Of a DNA stretch of 64,000 nucleotides, positions 1-8,508 are shown one piece after another (position 1 is the first letter of the stretch; each line of letters starts with the position of its first letter). The stretch covers positions 124,001-188,000 of the forward strand of contig JAJCZL010000067.1 of assembly GCA_029262415.1 (NCBI GenBank), written 5' to 3'. A model generated the notes under the pieces. That model had not been told where the DNA came from, ran no database searches, and saw nothing but the letters and a program-made list of their open reading frames with translations. The DNA is from Deltaproteobacteria bacterium (GTDB taxonomy: Bacteria > Desulfobacterota > Binatia > UBA1149 > JAJCZL01). Made by a program: the position numbers and the translations under genes.

Positions 1-1
1 G

Positions 2-1360
2 AATCTACCCAGCACATCCATACTCGCCACCTTCGCCGCCATATGCATAGCTACAATGCTCTACTGTGGACCGCCGGCTCACGCGGAAACCGACGCTGCG
101 CGAACACCAGCCGTAGGCTCGGCGGCCGAAGAGATCCGCAGGATTCGCGAGCGTATGGACGCGCTCGAACACCGTCACGCTGACGAGATGGGGGAGTTGC
201 GGCGCCAACTCGAACGCGTCGAAACCGCGACCGCCGCGAACCTAGCTTCTCCTGCCGTAGCCACCGGAGAAGACACGCAGGCAGGCTCAAAGACGACCGC
301 GGCACCTGCAGTCAACCCCGCGACCGCATTCAACCCGTCGATAACGGTCTTCGCCAACCTCGTCGCCCGCGTTGACGATCGCCCTGTCGTCAACGCGGAA
401 GGCAACGCCATCGACGACCGTATCAATCTGCGCGAGGTCGAGATTGACCTGCGTGCACCGATCGCGCCGTTTGCCGACGGTGTCGTGATCGCAGCCTTCG
501 AGTCGGAAACCGCGGGCGAGTTCGAAGCCGGAATCGAGGAAGGCTACTTCGACCTGTACGGGCTACCCGGGCTTGAGCGTATGCCGGCAAGCCTGAGGCT
601 GCGCACGGGGAGATTCCGCCCGCGCTTCGGCCGTTTGAACCAGGCACACACCCACGATCTTCCCCAGACCACCCGACCACGCTCGCTAAAGACGTTTCTC
701 GGCGAAGAAGGCCTGATCAGCAACGGTGCCGCGGCCGAATTTTTCGTGCCGACTCCCGGTGACGCCAACGCTCTAACCGCAACGCTCACGATCACGAACG
801 GAGGCGAGATCCCCGCAACCGAAGCAAACGACGGCGAAGACCCGGCGTTTCTCGCGCACCTGGGCTGGTTCTTTCAACTCGGCGATAGTTCGGAATTAGA
901 GATTGGCGTGTCGGGCCAACACGGAAAATCCGACCAAGCCGGCCTGCTCGATGCCGAACTCTACGGCGGCGACATCACCTACAAATGGAAACCCAACGGC
1001 GGCAGCAGAAGTCGCTCGGTTCTGGCCGGCGCAGAAGTATTCTCCGCACGAATCGATCTACCCGGCGGCGGCTCTATTTCGCCACTCGGCTACTACATTT
1101 GGACGCAGGCCCAAGTCGGACCCGAAACCTATCTCGGTATTCGCTTCGACGATAGCGAAGAAATCGATGACGAAACTGTTTCGACCGACTCGATCGGCGC
1201 GTACATCACCCGCTACATGAGCGAGTTTCTTCGCCTGCGCCTCGGTTGGGAGCACACCTCCAGCGATATCTCCGAACTGGACGGCCTCGACACTGCACTT
1301 CTTGAACTCAACTTCGTGTTCGGAACGCACCCCGTACACCCCTATTGGGTGAACCGATGA
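2..1360 (+). CDS. porin-like outer-membrane protein (5' end outside window)
   Basis: The reading frame is open to the left edge. An ATG lies at 56, but the codons before it read as a hydrophobic signal peptide (LATFAAICIATMLYCGPPAHA, then ETDAAR), so the true start lies left of the window. The mature protein begins with a short coiled coil (residues about 25-60 after the ATG at 56; heptads of Glu/Arg/Leu), then a low-complexity Ala/Thr linker. About 330 residues of alternating polar/hydrophobic strands rich in Gly and aromatics follow, as in phosphate-selective (O/P-type) or metal-associated porins. It overlaps the next gene, a zinc-type binding protein, by ATGA, so it probably carries the same ion across the outer membrane. 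The substrate is inferred from context only. Confidence 0.7.
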   Translation, partial: NLPSTSILATFAAICIATMLYCGPPAHAETDAARTPAVGSAAEEIRRIRERMDALEHRHADEMGELRRQLERVETATAANLASPAVATGEDTQAGSKTTAAPAVNPATAFNPSITVFANLVARVDDRPVVNAEGNAIDDRINLREVEIDLRAPIAPFADGVVIAAFESETAGEFEAGIEEGYFDLYGLPGLERMPASLRLRTGRFRPRFGRLNQAHTHDLPQTTRPRSLKTFLGEEGLISNGAAAEFFVPTPGDANALTATLTITNGGEIPATEANDGEDPAFLAHLGWFFQLGDSSELEIGVSGQHGKSDQAGLLDAELYGGDITYKWKPNGGSRSRSVLAGAEVFSARIDLPGGGSISPLGYYIWTQAQVGPETYLGIRFDDSEEIDDETVSTDSIGAYITRYMSEFLRLRLGWEHTSSDISELDGLDTALLELNFVFGTHPVHPYWVNR

Positions 1361-2322
1361 GTGCGCGTGACGACGGACTACGACTTGCGCTGAGTGCTTG
1401 GCTCGTTTTCTGGATAGTGACGGCAGCCGCGCCCGCGCAGGCCGAAGCAAACGGCGCAAGCGACGGCCTCCCCTCGTTGCACGTAGCGGCAACGATGCCG
1501 GTACTTGGCGCGCTCACGCGCGCGATCGGCGGCGAGCGAATCGAGGTGACGGTCCTAACGCTTGCGCAACAGGACCCGCACTTCGTCACTCCGCGTCCTA
1601 CCCTGATGCGAACTGTCGCGAAGACCGACGCCTTGGTCGAGACCGGTCTTGGCATGGAGATCTGGCTGGAGAGAGTAGTTACCGGCTCGGGCAACGCGCG
1701 GGTTCGCCCTGGTGGCCCCGCGCGAATTGTTGCCGGCGTCGGCATCGCTGCGCTCGAAGTTCCGCGCGGCAACGAACTCTCGCGCAGCCACGGCGACGTC
1801 CACCCGCAGGGAAACCCGCACGCCTGGTTCGACCCGCTAGTCTGCGTCCGCTTCGCGGCGAACATCGCCGAGGGCTTGACCCGCGTCGATCCAGCCGGAG
1901 CCCAGACCTACGCTCGCAACAGCGCTTCATTCGTGGAAGCGCTGAATGAGAAAATGGAGGAATGGGCCGCTCTTGCAGCTCCGCTACGCGGACGGAAGTT
2001 CGTCAGCTACCACACGACATGGAGCTACCTCGCAGCCCGTTTCGGCTTCGAGATCCCGTTTCAGGTCGAGGTTCGCCCCGGTATTCCTCCTTCAGCCCGC
2101 CATCGCGATAGCGTCTTGGAAGCGGTCCGCGCAAACGCCATTCCAGCACTGCTGACGGCGCCGTACTACGACCGGCGCGCGCTTGAGTATATCGCCGAGG
2201 CCACGGGAGCACGCGTCCTTGTGCTTCCGGTGCAACCCAACGCCGATTCGTCGGGGCAGGGGTATTTCGCGTTGATCGACGAAGTTCTCGCCGCGTTGGT
2301 CGCAGCGGTGGAGGAGCGATGA
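1357..2322 (+). CDS. ZnuA-like metal ABC transporter substrate-binding protein
   Basis: Periplasmic binding protein of the cluster A-I (ZnuA/TroA) family, which captures Zn2+ or Mn2+ for an ABC importer. It has a signal peptide at residues 8-28 ending PAQA. The three expected metal-binding histidines are visible: H75 (DPHF), H155 (NPHAW) and H219 (SYHTTW). A Ser/His/Asp-containing stretch (RSHGDVHPQG) before H155 resembles the flexible metal loop but is short. I chose the ATG at 1357, which makes an ATGA overlap with the porin-like gene; a TTG at 1345 would add four residues. The permease follows with another ATGA overlap. Which metal is carried cannot be told from sequence. Confidence 0.9.
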   Translation: MSARDDGLRLALSAWLVFWIVTAAAPAQAEANGASDGLPSLHVAATMPVLGALTRAIGGERIEVTVLTLAQQDPHFVTPRPTLMRTVAKTDALVETGLGMEIWLERVVTGSGNARVRPGGPARIVAGVGIAALEVPRGNELSRSHGDVHPQGNPHAWFDPLVCVRFAANIAEGLTRVDPAGAQTYARNSASFVEALNEKMEEWAALAAPLRGRKFVSYHTTWSYLAARFGFEIPFQVEVRPGIPPSARHRDSVLEAVRANAIPALLTAPYYDRRALEYIAEATGARVLVLPVQPNADSSGQGYFALIDEVLAALVAAVEER

Positions 2323-3242
2323 TCTGGTTTCTAGAGACCATGACGCTGCCTTTTATCGCTTGCCTGTTACTGACGGGTATCCATGTCTACTTGGGCCTGC
2401 ACGTCGTCGAACGACGGGTGATCTTCGTCGATCTTGCACTCGCACAATTCGCAGCTCTCGGCGCTCTGTGCGGTACCGCCCTCGGCATCGGTCACGACGG
2501 CGGCATCGAAAGAAAATTGTTCTCGCTGGGGTTCGCGGTTGCGGGAGCGGCGGTCTTCGCCATCTCGCGCGACCGCAAGGATCGCGTACCACAGGAAGCC
2601 GTTATCGGAATCACCTATGCATTCGCGCTCGCGGCAAGCATCCTGGCCAGTATTAACCTTGCACACGGTGCCGACGAGCTACGCGAGCTGCTTACCGGGA
2701 GTATCCTTTGGGTACGCAGCGGCGAGTTGTGGGTTGCCGGACTGATATACGCGTCCGTCGCCGCCATTCACTACGCCTTTCGCGACCGTTTCCTGCAAAT
2801 ATCCTTGGATCCGGCCGCTGCCGAACGTGACGGCATCAACGTACCTGCCTGGGACTTCCTGTTCTATGTTCTCTTCGGGGTCGTCGTCACCAGCTCGGTT
2901 GCGATCGCCGGTGTGCTTCTCGTGTTTGCGTATCTGACAGTACCGGCGGTGCTGGCGATGCTGCTCGCGGAATCGATTCGCGCAAGATTGCTGATCGGTT
3001 GGACGAGCGCAACGGTAGTCAGCATGTTCGGACTCGGTGCTTCCTACGCTGCCGACCTGCCCTCAGGTCCGGTGATCGTCGTCGCGTTGTGCACCGTACT
3101 GGCGGCCACCGCTGTTGTCCGCGCGTGGCTGGATCGCTCGCGTGGGGCTACAGGGACATCGTTTCAGGACACTAGCGGATGCCGCTCGAAACACCTATCC
3201 TCGCTCGAAACCGCCGCGTTCAACCAAAGGAAAGACCAATGA
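2319..3242 (+). CDS. ZnuB-like metal ABC transporter permease
   Basis: Inner-membrane permease of the ABC-3 family, with about eight hydrophobic segments. The family hallmark region (residues about 200-225, VVTSSVAIAGVLLVFAYLTV) is present. It starts with ATGA on the stop of the binding-protein gene and ends with ATGA into the GST gene. The C-terminal 35 residues, after WLDRSRG, are polar and atypical. No ATPase gene of this transporter is in the window; it may lie to the left of the porin-like gene. Confidence 0.9.
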   Translation: MIWFLETMTLPFIACLLLTGIHVYLGLHVVERRVIFVDLALAQFAALGALCGTALGIGHDGGIERKLFSLGFAVAGAAVFAISRDRKDRVPQEAVIGITYAFALAASILASINLAHGADELRELLTGSILWVRSGELWVAGLIYASVAAIHYAFRDRFLQISLDPAAAERDGINVPAWDFLFYVLFGVVVTSSVAIAGVLLVFAYLTVPAVLAMLLAESIRARLLIGWTSATVVSMFGLGASYAADLPSGPVIVVALCTVLAATAVVRAWLDRSRGATGTSFQDTSGCRSKHLSSLETAAFNQRKDQ

Positions 3243-3847
3243 AACTATACGAATCTCCCTCTCCCAACGCCCGCCGCGTGCACATCTTCATGGCCGAGAA
3301 AGGCGTCGACTGTGAACGCGTGCCGGTCGATATTCGCGCCGGCGAGAATCTCACACCCGAGTACTTAGCGAAGAACCCGGGCGGCCGGGTTCCCGTTCTC
3401 GAGCTTGACGACGGCACGTTCCTGAGTGAGTCGGTGGCTATCTGCCGCTACCTCGAAGGCATACATCCTGAGCCGAACCTGTTCGGTAACGATCCGCTGA
3501 GCTGCGCGCAAGTCGAGATGTGGCAGCGGCGCGTCGAGCTCAATCTTTTCTTCGAAATCGCCATGGCGTTTCGCAACATCACCGGTTTCTTCAAAGACCG
3601 TGAAACCTGCGTGCCGGAATGGGGCCGAGTTTGCGCCGACAAAGCCGCAAAAAACCTCACATGGTTCGACCAACGGCTTTGCGAGAGCCAGTACTTGGCC
3701 GGCACCAGTTTCAGCATCGCCGACATCACGTTGGCCGTCGCACTCGACTTCGCCGAGATGTTCAAAGTTGTCGAGTTGCCCGCGCTCGAGAATGTTGGAC
3801 GTTGGAAAGCCGAGGTCGATCAGCGGCCGAGCATGAGCGCCGGCTGA
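3239..3847 (+). CDS. glutathione S-transferase family protein
   Basis: Cytosolic GST of about 202 residues. The N-terminal thioredoxin-fold domain starts MKLYESPSPNARRVHIF and carries the gamma-glutamyl-binding motif LSESVAICRYLE near residue 63, followed by an all-helical C-terminal domain with the N-capping segment FSIADITLAVALDF. I chose the ATG at 3239 because it has an AAAGGA ribosome site and overlaps the permease stop as ATGA; the upstream in-frame start at 3179 would lie inside the permease. It is probably co-transcribed with the transporter but need not be related in function. The substrate is unknown. Confidence 0.88.
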   Translation: MKLYESPSPNARRVHIFMAEKGVDCERVPVDIRAGENLTPEYLAKNPGGRVPVLELDDGTFLSESVAICRYLEGIHPEPNLFGNDPLSCAQVEMWQRRVELNLFFEIAMAFRNITGFFKDRETCVPEWGRVCADKAAKNLTWFDQRLCESQYLAGTSFSIADITLAVALDFAEMFKVVELPALENVGRWKAEVDQRPSMSAG

Positions 3848-3931
3848 CAGCCCGCGGGTAGCAGCTGGCCAGAGCCGCTTAAAAGTCCTATTCTCTCCCC
3901 CGAATATTGTTGTGCCCAAGGAGGACGGACG

Positions 3932-5443
3932 ATGGGCAACTACACCAGCCTCAGCGCCTTGGACCGATCGTTTCTCGACATCGAGGACCGTACCGTGCAC
4001 ATGCACGTCGGCGCGGTGTGCATCCTCGAGCCCGGCCCATTGCATACCACGGAGGGCGGCATCGACATCGAGCGGATCCGCGACCATGTGCGTTCGCGCC
4101 TGCACCGCATACCCCGTTACCGGCAGCGCTTGGAGTGGACACCGATCGAACGACACCCAATCTGGGTTGACGACGAGAGTTTCAGCCTCAACTACCACGT
4201 CCGCCATACGGCGCTGCCGCGCCCGGGCGATCTTCGCCAGCTGCGCCGCATGTCCGGCCGGATCTTTTCGCAGCAACTCGACCGCGGAAAGCCGTTGTGG
4301 GAGCTGTGGATCGTCGAGGGTCTGGACTCCGACCGCTTCGCGATCATCACCAAGACACACCATTGCATGGTCGACGGAATTGCCGGTGTCGATCTTTTCT
4401 CGGTACTGCTCGATCCGAATCCCGATACTGCGATCGGCGTTCCACATCGCTGGCATCCACGGCGGCCGCCAAGCACCGCGACGTTGATCCGCGACAGTGT
4501 GGTTCGCCGTGTCGTCGGCCCGTCGCGCAACGCGTGCGCGGCCGCGGTTGACGCGATCCGAAGACCCCGCGAGACGCTACGCGAAGTTGCCGACGGCCTG
4601 TCCGCACTGCGCGACGCGGCGGTTACCCTGGCGAGCCCGACTTCTCGCACGCAGTTGAACGAGGAAATCGGCGCCAACCGTCGGTTCGACTGGCTGACGA
4701 TGCCGCTCGACGACATCCGTGCGATCAAGAACCGCAGCGGCGGCACGGTAAACGACGTGGTGCTCAGTATCGTCGCAGGCGCGGTGGCGCGCTTCTTCGA
4801 GTACCGCGGCATGAATCTGAACGATGAAGGCAGCGGGTTCACCTTCCGCCTGTTCTGCCCGATCGGACTTGCAGGTGCGGCCGGCGGTCGCCGCATGGGT
4901 AACCGTGTGTCGGCGATGATGATCGATGCGCCGATCGCGGTGGACAGCCCTTTGGCGCGCCTTGACGCTGTCCGCGACCTGACCGAGAGCGCGAAGAAAT
5001 CGCACCAGAGCGAAGGCGTCGAAATCATCGAGCACTTCGCCGACTGGGCCGCACCCTCGCTGATTGGAGTCCTCGATCAACTGTCGGCGGTGACCCTAGC
5101 CTTCAACATGGTTTGTACCAACGTTCCAGGACCGCAGTTCCCGCTCTATCTCTGCGGCGCACGCCTGGCCGAAGGCTACCCGTTGGTTCCGCTGTTTCGC
5201 CGCCAGGGAATCGGCATCGCCTTGCTCAGCTACACGGGCCACTTGGGTTGGGGCGTAGTGGCCGACCGCGAACTGGTACCCGACCTCCACGATTTCGTGC
5301 GATGTCTGCAGGAGAGCTTCGGTGAGCTCAAGGACGCGGTCGGCTTGGGGAGGACTTCGAGCGTCGATCAGTCGGCCTCGCGGACTGAACCGCCTTCTCC
5401 CGTAAACGAAGAGGCACCCGCCCCGGGGACGCGAGTACACTGA
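3932..5443 (+). CDS. wax ester synthase / diacylglycerol acyltransferase (WS/DGAT)
   Basis: Bifunctional WS/DGAT enzymes move an acyl group from acyl-CoA to fatty alcohol or diacylglycerol to make storage lipids. The catalytic motif HHCMVDG (residues 143-149, HHxxxDG) is intact. The C-terminal DUF1298 half contains the usual NDVVLSIVAGAV and FNMVCTNVPGPQ blocks. At 503 residues it has the family's normal length, with a polar 45-residue tail. The start has an excellent AAGGAGG ribosome site 12 nt upstream. It stands alone: the next gene is convergent. Such enzymes are common in actinobacteria and lipid-storing proteobacteria. Confidence 0.93.
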   Translation: MGNYTSLSALDRSFLDIEDRTVHMHVGAVCILEPGPLHTTEGGIDIERIRDHVRSRLHRIPRYRQRLEWTPIERHPIWVDDESFSLNYHVRHTALPRPGDLRQLRRMSGRIFSQQLDRGKPLWELWIVEGLDSDRFAIITKTHHCMVDGIAGVDLFSVLLDPNPDTAIGVPHRWHPRRPPSTATLIRDSVVRRVVGPSRNACAAAVDAIRRPRETLREVADGLSALRDAAVTLASPTSRTQLNEEIGANRRFDWLTMPLDDIRAIKNRSGGTVNDVVLSIVAGAVARFFEYRGMNLNDEGSGFTFRLFCPIGLAGAAGGRRMGNRVSAMMIDAPIAVDSPLARLDAVRDLTESAKKSHQSEGVEIIEHFADWAAPSLIGVLDQLSAVTLAFNMVCTNVPGPQFPLYLCGARLAEGYPLVPLFRRQGIGIALLSYTGHLGWGVVADRELVPDLHDFVRCLQESFGELKDAVGLGRTSSVDQSASRTEPPSPVNEEAPAPGTRVH

Positions 5444-5464
5444 CACGCCGCCCGTGGTTCTCTC

Positions 5465-6262
5465 CTAGCGCGCTTCACTTTCAGTCGACGCCTCGAAAAT
5501 ACCGCGTGCCTCATCCAGCACTTTCGAGTCAATATTGAAGCACGCTTCCTCGGCTGCCGATGCAGCTTCGCGGGCGTACTCGGGCGAGTTGAAGTACGCG
5601 ATCAGGCCGCTTGCGAGCGGCAGCATCTGGAAGCCCGGCGACCATTTCAGCGTGCGGCCGTCGCGATCACGGACAGCGCCACCGGTCACGGCCAGCGTTG
5701 CTTCGAGAAGGTCGAGGCCGGCGAGATCACGCCTGAGGGCTTCGAAGCGGCCCTCCTCGCGCGCTACGAGGAAGGAGAACAGGCGGCTGCGGTGGTAGAT
5801 AACCGCGTCGTGGTAGTACTTGGGAAAACACGCGACGCCGTCCTTGCCGAGTTCGCGCGCGATCAACAGCACTACGCGAAAGGCCGATCGTAGCACACCA
5901 AGCCCTGGGTGTTCCTGCAGCGGCAAGCGAGGGCGATCGGTCGGGAACGGTCGCGTGGGATCCTGCTCGCGGAACCAGTACACGACCAGCACATCGGCCG
6001 GCCCGCACTGCGACAGGCCGTGACACCATCGCGGCGGTTCACTGACGCGCGCTTCGGTTAGGCACGCATCGAACAGCAGATGACGTGCCTCGTTCTTGTT
6101 GCCGTACAGCTCGATGTGCCCGAGCGGCGTTATGGCACCGTCGCGCACGCACACTTCGAATGCATCGAAGCCGCGCTCGCGCAGCGTATCAAGCACGCCT
6201 TCGGCCTCGAGCATCTCGCGAATATCGGCGGGGCTGTAGCGGCCGAGCGTGAGGCCGCTCAC
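5465..6262 (-). CDS. conserved hypothetical protein coupled to the deacetylase gene
   Basis: Protein of about 265 residues that I do not recognise. It starts at GTG 6262, where GTGA overlaps the stop of the histone-deacetylase-like gene, so the two are translationally coupled; the frame extends to 6403 only through the coding sequence of its neighbour. No signal peptide or membrane helix is apparent. Visible features are an N-terminal helical segment (YSPADIREMLEAEGVLDTL), a mixed alpha/beta core with AFEVCVRDGAITPLGHIELY, and a central aromatic stretch (CFPKYYHDAVIYHRSRLF). The tight coupling suggests that it acts with or regulates the deacetylase. Confidence 0.7.
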   Translation of the reverse strand: MSGLTLGRYSPADIREMLEAEGVLDTLRERGFDAFEVCVRDGAITPLGHIELYGNKNEARHLLFDACLTEARVSEPPRWCHGLSQCGPADVLVVYWFREQDPTRPFPTDRPRLPLQEHPGLGVLRSAFRVVLLIARELGKDGVACFPKYYHDAVIYHRSRLFSFLVAREEGRFEALRRDLAGLDLLEATLAVTGGAVRDRDGRTLKWSPGFQMLPLASGLIAYFNSPEYAREAASAAEEACFNIDSKVLDEARGIFEASTESEAR

Positions 6263-7230
6263 GATTGTGTTGCCGCGGAAAACGCCGGTCCCGACGGCGT
6301 CTTGCCGGTGGCGAGCCAGCCGAAGTAGTTGAAGTAGATGCGCCAACTTGAGAGTCCGTAGCCGCCTGCCGTCACCACTACCAACGGGATGCCGCAGTCC
6401 CACACCTGCTCGGTTACGAAACGGTCGCGCGCGAACAGACCCTTTTCGGTCAGGTCGGCCTCGCCGAGGGTATCCTCTATGAACGGATCGCTGCCGGCAA
6501 CGTAAATCACCAGGTCGGGGCGAAAGCTCTTGAGAAGTATCGGCAGCGATTCATGTAACAGTTGTAAGTATTCGTCGTCGCCGACATGCGCGGGTAGCGT
6601 CACGTCCAGATTGTTGCGCTTATCAAGCAAACACCAGGGCGCACCGTGCATAGAAAAGGTAAACACCGATTCGTCCTCGGCGAAGATCAGAGCATTGCCG
6701 TTCCCGTGGTGGTAGTCGAGATCGATGATCGCCACGCGCTTAACGGCACGCTCGCTCTGGAGTTGGCGCACCGCGATCGCCACGTCGGCGATCGCGCAGA
6801 ACCCTTCTGCTTTGTCGGCCTGCGCGTGGTGGTAGCCGCCGGAGAGATTCACACAAGTCGTACGCTCGACCGCCGCCATGCGCGCCGCCGTCACCGTACC
6901 GCCGGTTGCGAACAGAAACGGCGCCAGCAAATCGGAGCCCCAGGCACGCGCAGGATCCAGTAACAAGAAGCGGGCAAGAGTAGACGGGTCCGTGATCTGA
7001 GCGACGTAGTCCGGCGTATGAACGAGTAGCAGTTGCTGGTCGGAGACGGCGGGTGCCGCGTGGAACGCGTTCGGCGCGACCAGCCCCGCTCCAACCATCG
7101 CATCACGGATGTGGGTTGGGCGCTCGATATCGAAGGTGTGACGGAAGCCCTCGGCTACCGCGTTGGAGACGTATTCAGGTCGGTAGAAAAAGTGGGGCGT
7201 GCGCAGCTGGGTTGGGATCAACGAAGGCAC
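6259..7230 (-). CDS. histone deacetylase / acetoin utilization family hydrolase
   Basis: Zinc hydrolase of the HDAC/AcuC/acetylpolyamine amidohydrolase superfamily, about 323 residues. The general-base region GGYHHAQADKAEGFC, the zinc-binding DLDYHHGNGN and the later VAGSDPFIED (second zinc Asp) are all present in the usual order, as is the C-terminal glycine-rich GGYGLSSW that binds the substrate. The start is GTG 7230: the longer frame to 7488 runs into the gene at 7272 and encodes nonsense-like sequence. TTG at 7221 is a close alternative. The substrate may be an acetylated amine or protein lysine; it cannot be told from sequence. Confidence 0.88.
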   Translation of the reverse strand: MPSLIPTQLRTPHFFYRPEYVSNAVAEGFRHTFDIERPTHIRDAMVGAGLVAPNAFHAAPAVSDQQLLLVHTPDYVAQITDPSTLARFLLLDPARAWGSDLLAPFLFATGGTVTAARMAAVERTTCVNLSGGYHHAQADKAEGFCAIADVAIAVRQLQSERAVKRVAIIDLDYHHGNGNALIFAEDESVFTFSMHGAPWCLLDKRNNLDVTLPAHVGDDEYLQLLHESLPILLKSFRPDLVIYVAGSDPFIEDTLGEADLTEKGLFARDRFVTEQVWDCGIPLVVVTAGGYGLSSWRIYFNYFGWLATGKTPSGPAFSAATQS

Positions 7231-7271
7231 GCGGTCGATACTAGTCGCGATCCGACACCGCGTCGAGAACC

Positions 7272-8486
7272 CTACACGACCTGCCCCGCCGCATGCCCGG
7301 ACGCCCAGGCCCACTGGAAGTTGAATCCGCCAAGGTGTCCCGTCACATCGACTACTTCGCCGATGAAGTAGAGACCCGGCAGGTTTCGGCACTCCATAGT
7401 CTTTGACGACAAGACCCGCGTGGAAACGCCCCCACGCGTGACCTCCGCCGTTCGCCATCCTTCGGTTCCCGCCGGCACGAACGTCCAACGATGGACTCGT
7501 CCTGCCAGCACCGTCACCGCATTGGACGACAGTTGGCTCAACGGGCCGTGAACGCCTAACTCGCCAAGCAACGCAGCCACCAATCGTTTCGGAAGATAGT
7601 CGCCGAGTAAGGCGGCTGCTGCGCGCTTCGGGGTTTCACGCCGCATCGTTGTGATCAGGCCTTCGAGATCGGAGCCGGGCAGCAGGTTGATGGTTACCTC
7701 GTCACCGGGTGACCAGTAAGAGGAGAGTTGCAGCACTGCCGGGCCGGAAAGTCCGCGATGGGTAAACAGCATGGCCTCTTCGAATCGCGCCTTGCCGCAA
7801 GCAGCGATCACCGGTAGCGAGACCCCGGACAAGCCAGCGGCCTGTTCCAGTAACGCGCCCGACAACGTGAAGGGTACCAGGGCGGGAACCGGTTCAACCA
7901 CCGGCAACCCGAACTGCGCCGCAATCTGATAGCCGAAACCAGTGGCACCCATTTTCGGAATCGACGGCCCACCCGTTGCGACCACGAGAGAGGAACAGGG
8001 ATGCACTGCCCCGTCGGTCACAACTACAAAGCCGGCCTCATTAGAACCGGGCTCGCCGGATGCGCTTTCGGCGGGTCGCACGTCGCTGACCGCGGCCTTG
8101 CACGCGATTGTTACATGGTCAGTCGCGTCACAGGCGTCGCGAAGCAGTTGGACGATCAGTCGGGCGCCGCCCGCTTGCGTGCAGAAAAGCTGCCCCAGTG
8201 CCTTCTCGTGCCACTCGATCCCGACCGCCTCGACCAGATCAATGAAGTCGCCGGGGGTAAACCGAGCCAGTGCCGAGCGGCAGAAATCAGGGTTCTCGGA
8301 CAGGAAATCGCTCGGAGTCGTGTGCAGGTTTGTGAAGTTGCAACGCCCGCCACCGGAGATGCGAATCTTCTCGCCCGGCGCATTCGCCTTCTCCAAAACC
8401 AGAACACTGCGGCCGCGCTTGCCCGCCTCGATTGCGCACATCAACCCGGCGGCGCCGGCACCCAGAATAATGACATCGGCGCGCAT
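7272..8486 (-). CDS. NAD(P)/FAD-dependent oxidoreductase, HI0933/BaiN-like
   Basis: Flavoprotein of about 404 residues. The N-terminal Rossmann dinucleotide-binding motif GAGAAGLMCAIEAGKRG is followed by the family signature GEKIRISGGGRCNFTN. The mid-protein VVATGGPSIPKMGATGFGY and the C-terminal LPGLYFIGEVVDVTGHLGGFNFQ complete the FAD site. Members of this family are often labelled aminoacetone oxidase or BaiN-like, but their true reactions are mostly unknown. It ends 41 bp before the deacetylase gene and is divergent, with 22 bp between starts, from the methyltransferase at 8509. Confidence 0.9.
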   Translation of the reverse strand: MRADVIILGAGAAGLMCAIEAGKRGRSVLVLEKANAPGEKIRISGGGRCNFTNLHTTPSDFLSENPDFCRSALARFTPGDFIDLVEAVGIEWHEKALGQLFCTQAGGARLIVQLLRDACDATDHVTIACKAAVSDVRPAESASGEPGSNEAGFVVVTDGAVHPCSSLVVATGGPSIPKMGATGFGYQIAAQFGLPVVEPVPALVPFTLSGALLEQAAGLSGVSLPVIAACGKARFEEAMLFTHRGLSGPAVLQLSSYWSPGDEVTINLLPGSDLEGLITTMRRETPKRAAAALLGDYLPKRLVAALLGELGVHGPLSQLSSNAVTVLAGRVHRWTFVPAGTEGWRTAEVTRGGVSTRVLSSKTMECRNLPGLYFIGEVVDVTGHLGGFNFQWAWASGHAAGQVV

Positions 8487-8508
8487 TGTGTTACCGGTAG
8501 TTGCACCA

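Noticed and set aside
3365-4456. 363-residue minus-strand frame across the GST and WS/DGAT genes
   Set aside because: It spans two unrelated, well-recognised plus-strand genes and their gap; nothing in it resembles a protein family.
7231-7488. N-terminal extension of the deacetylase gene to 7488
   Set aside because: It would overlap the flavoprotein gene by over 200 bp and the added residues do not resemble the family.
7942-8508. N-terminal extension of the methyltransferase gene
   Set aside because: The extra 189 codons are antisense to the flavoprotein gene; ATG 8509 gives a normal family start.
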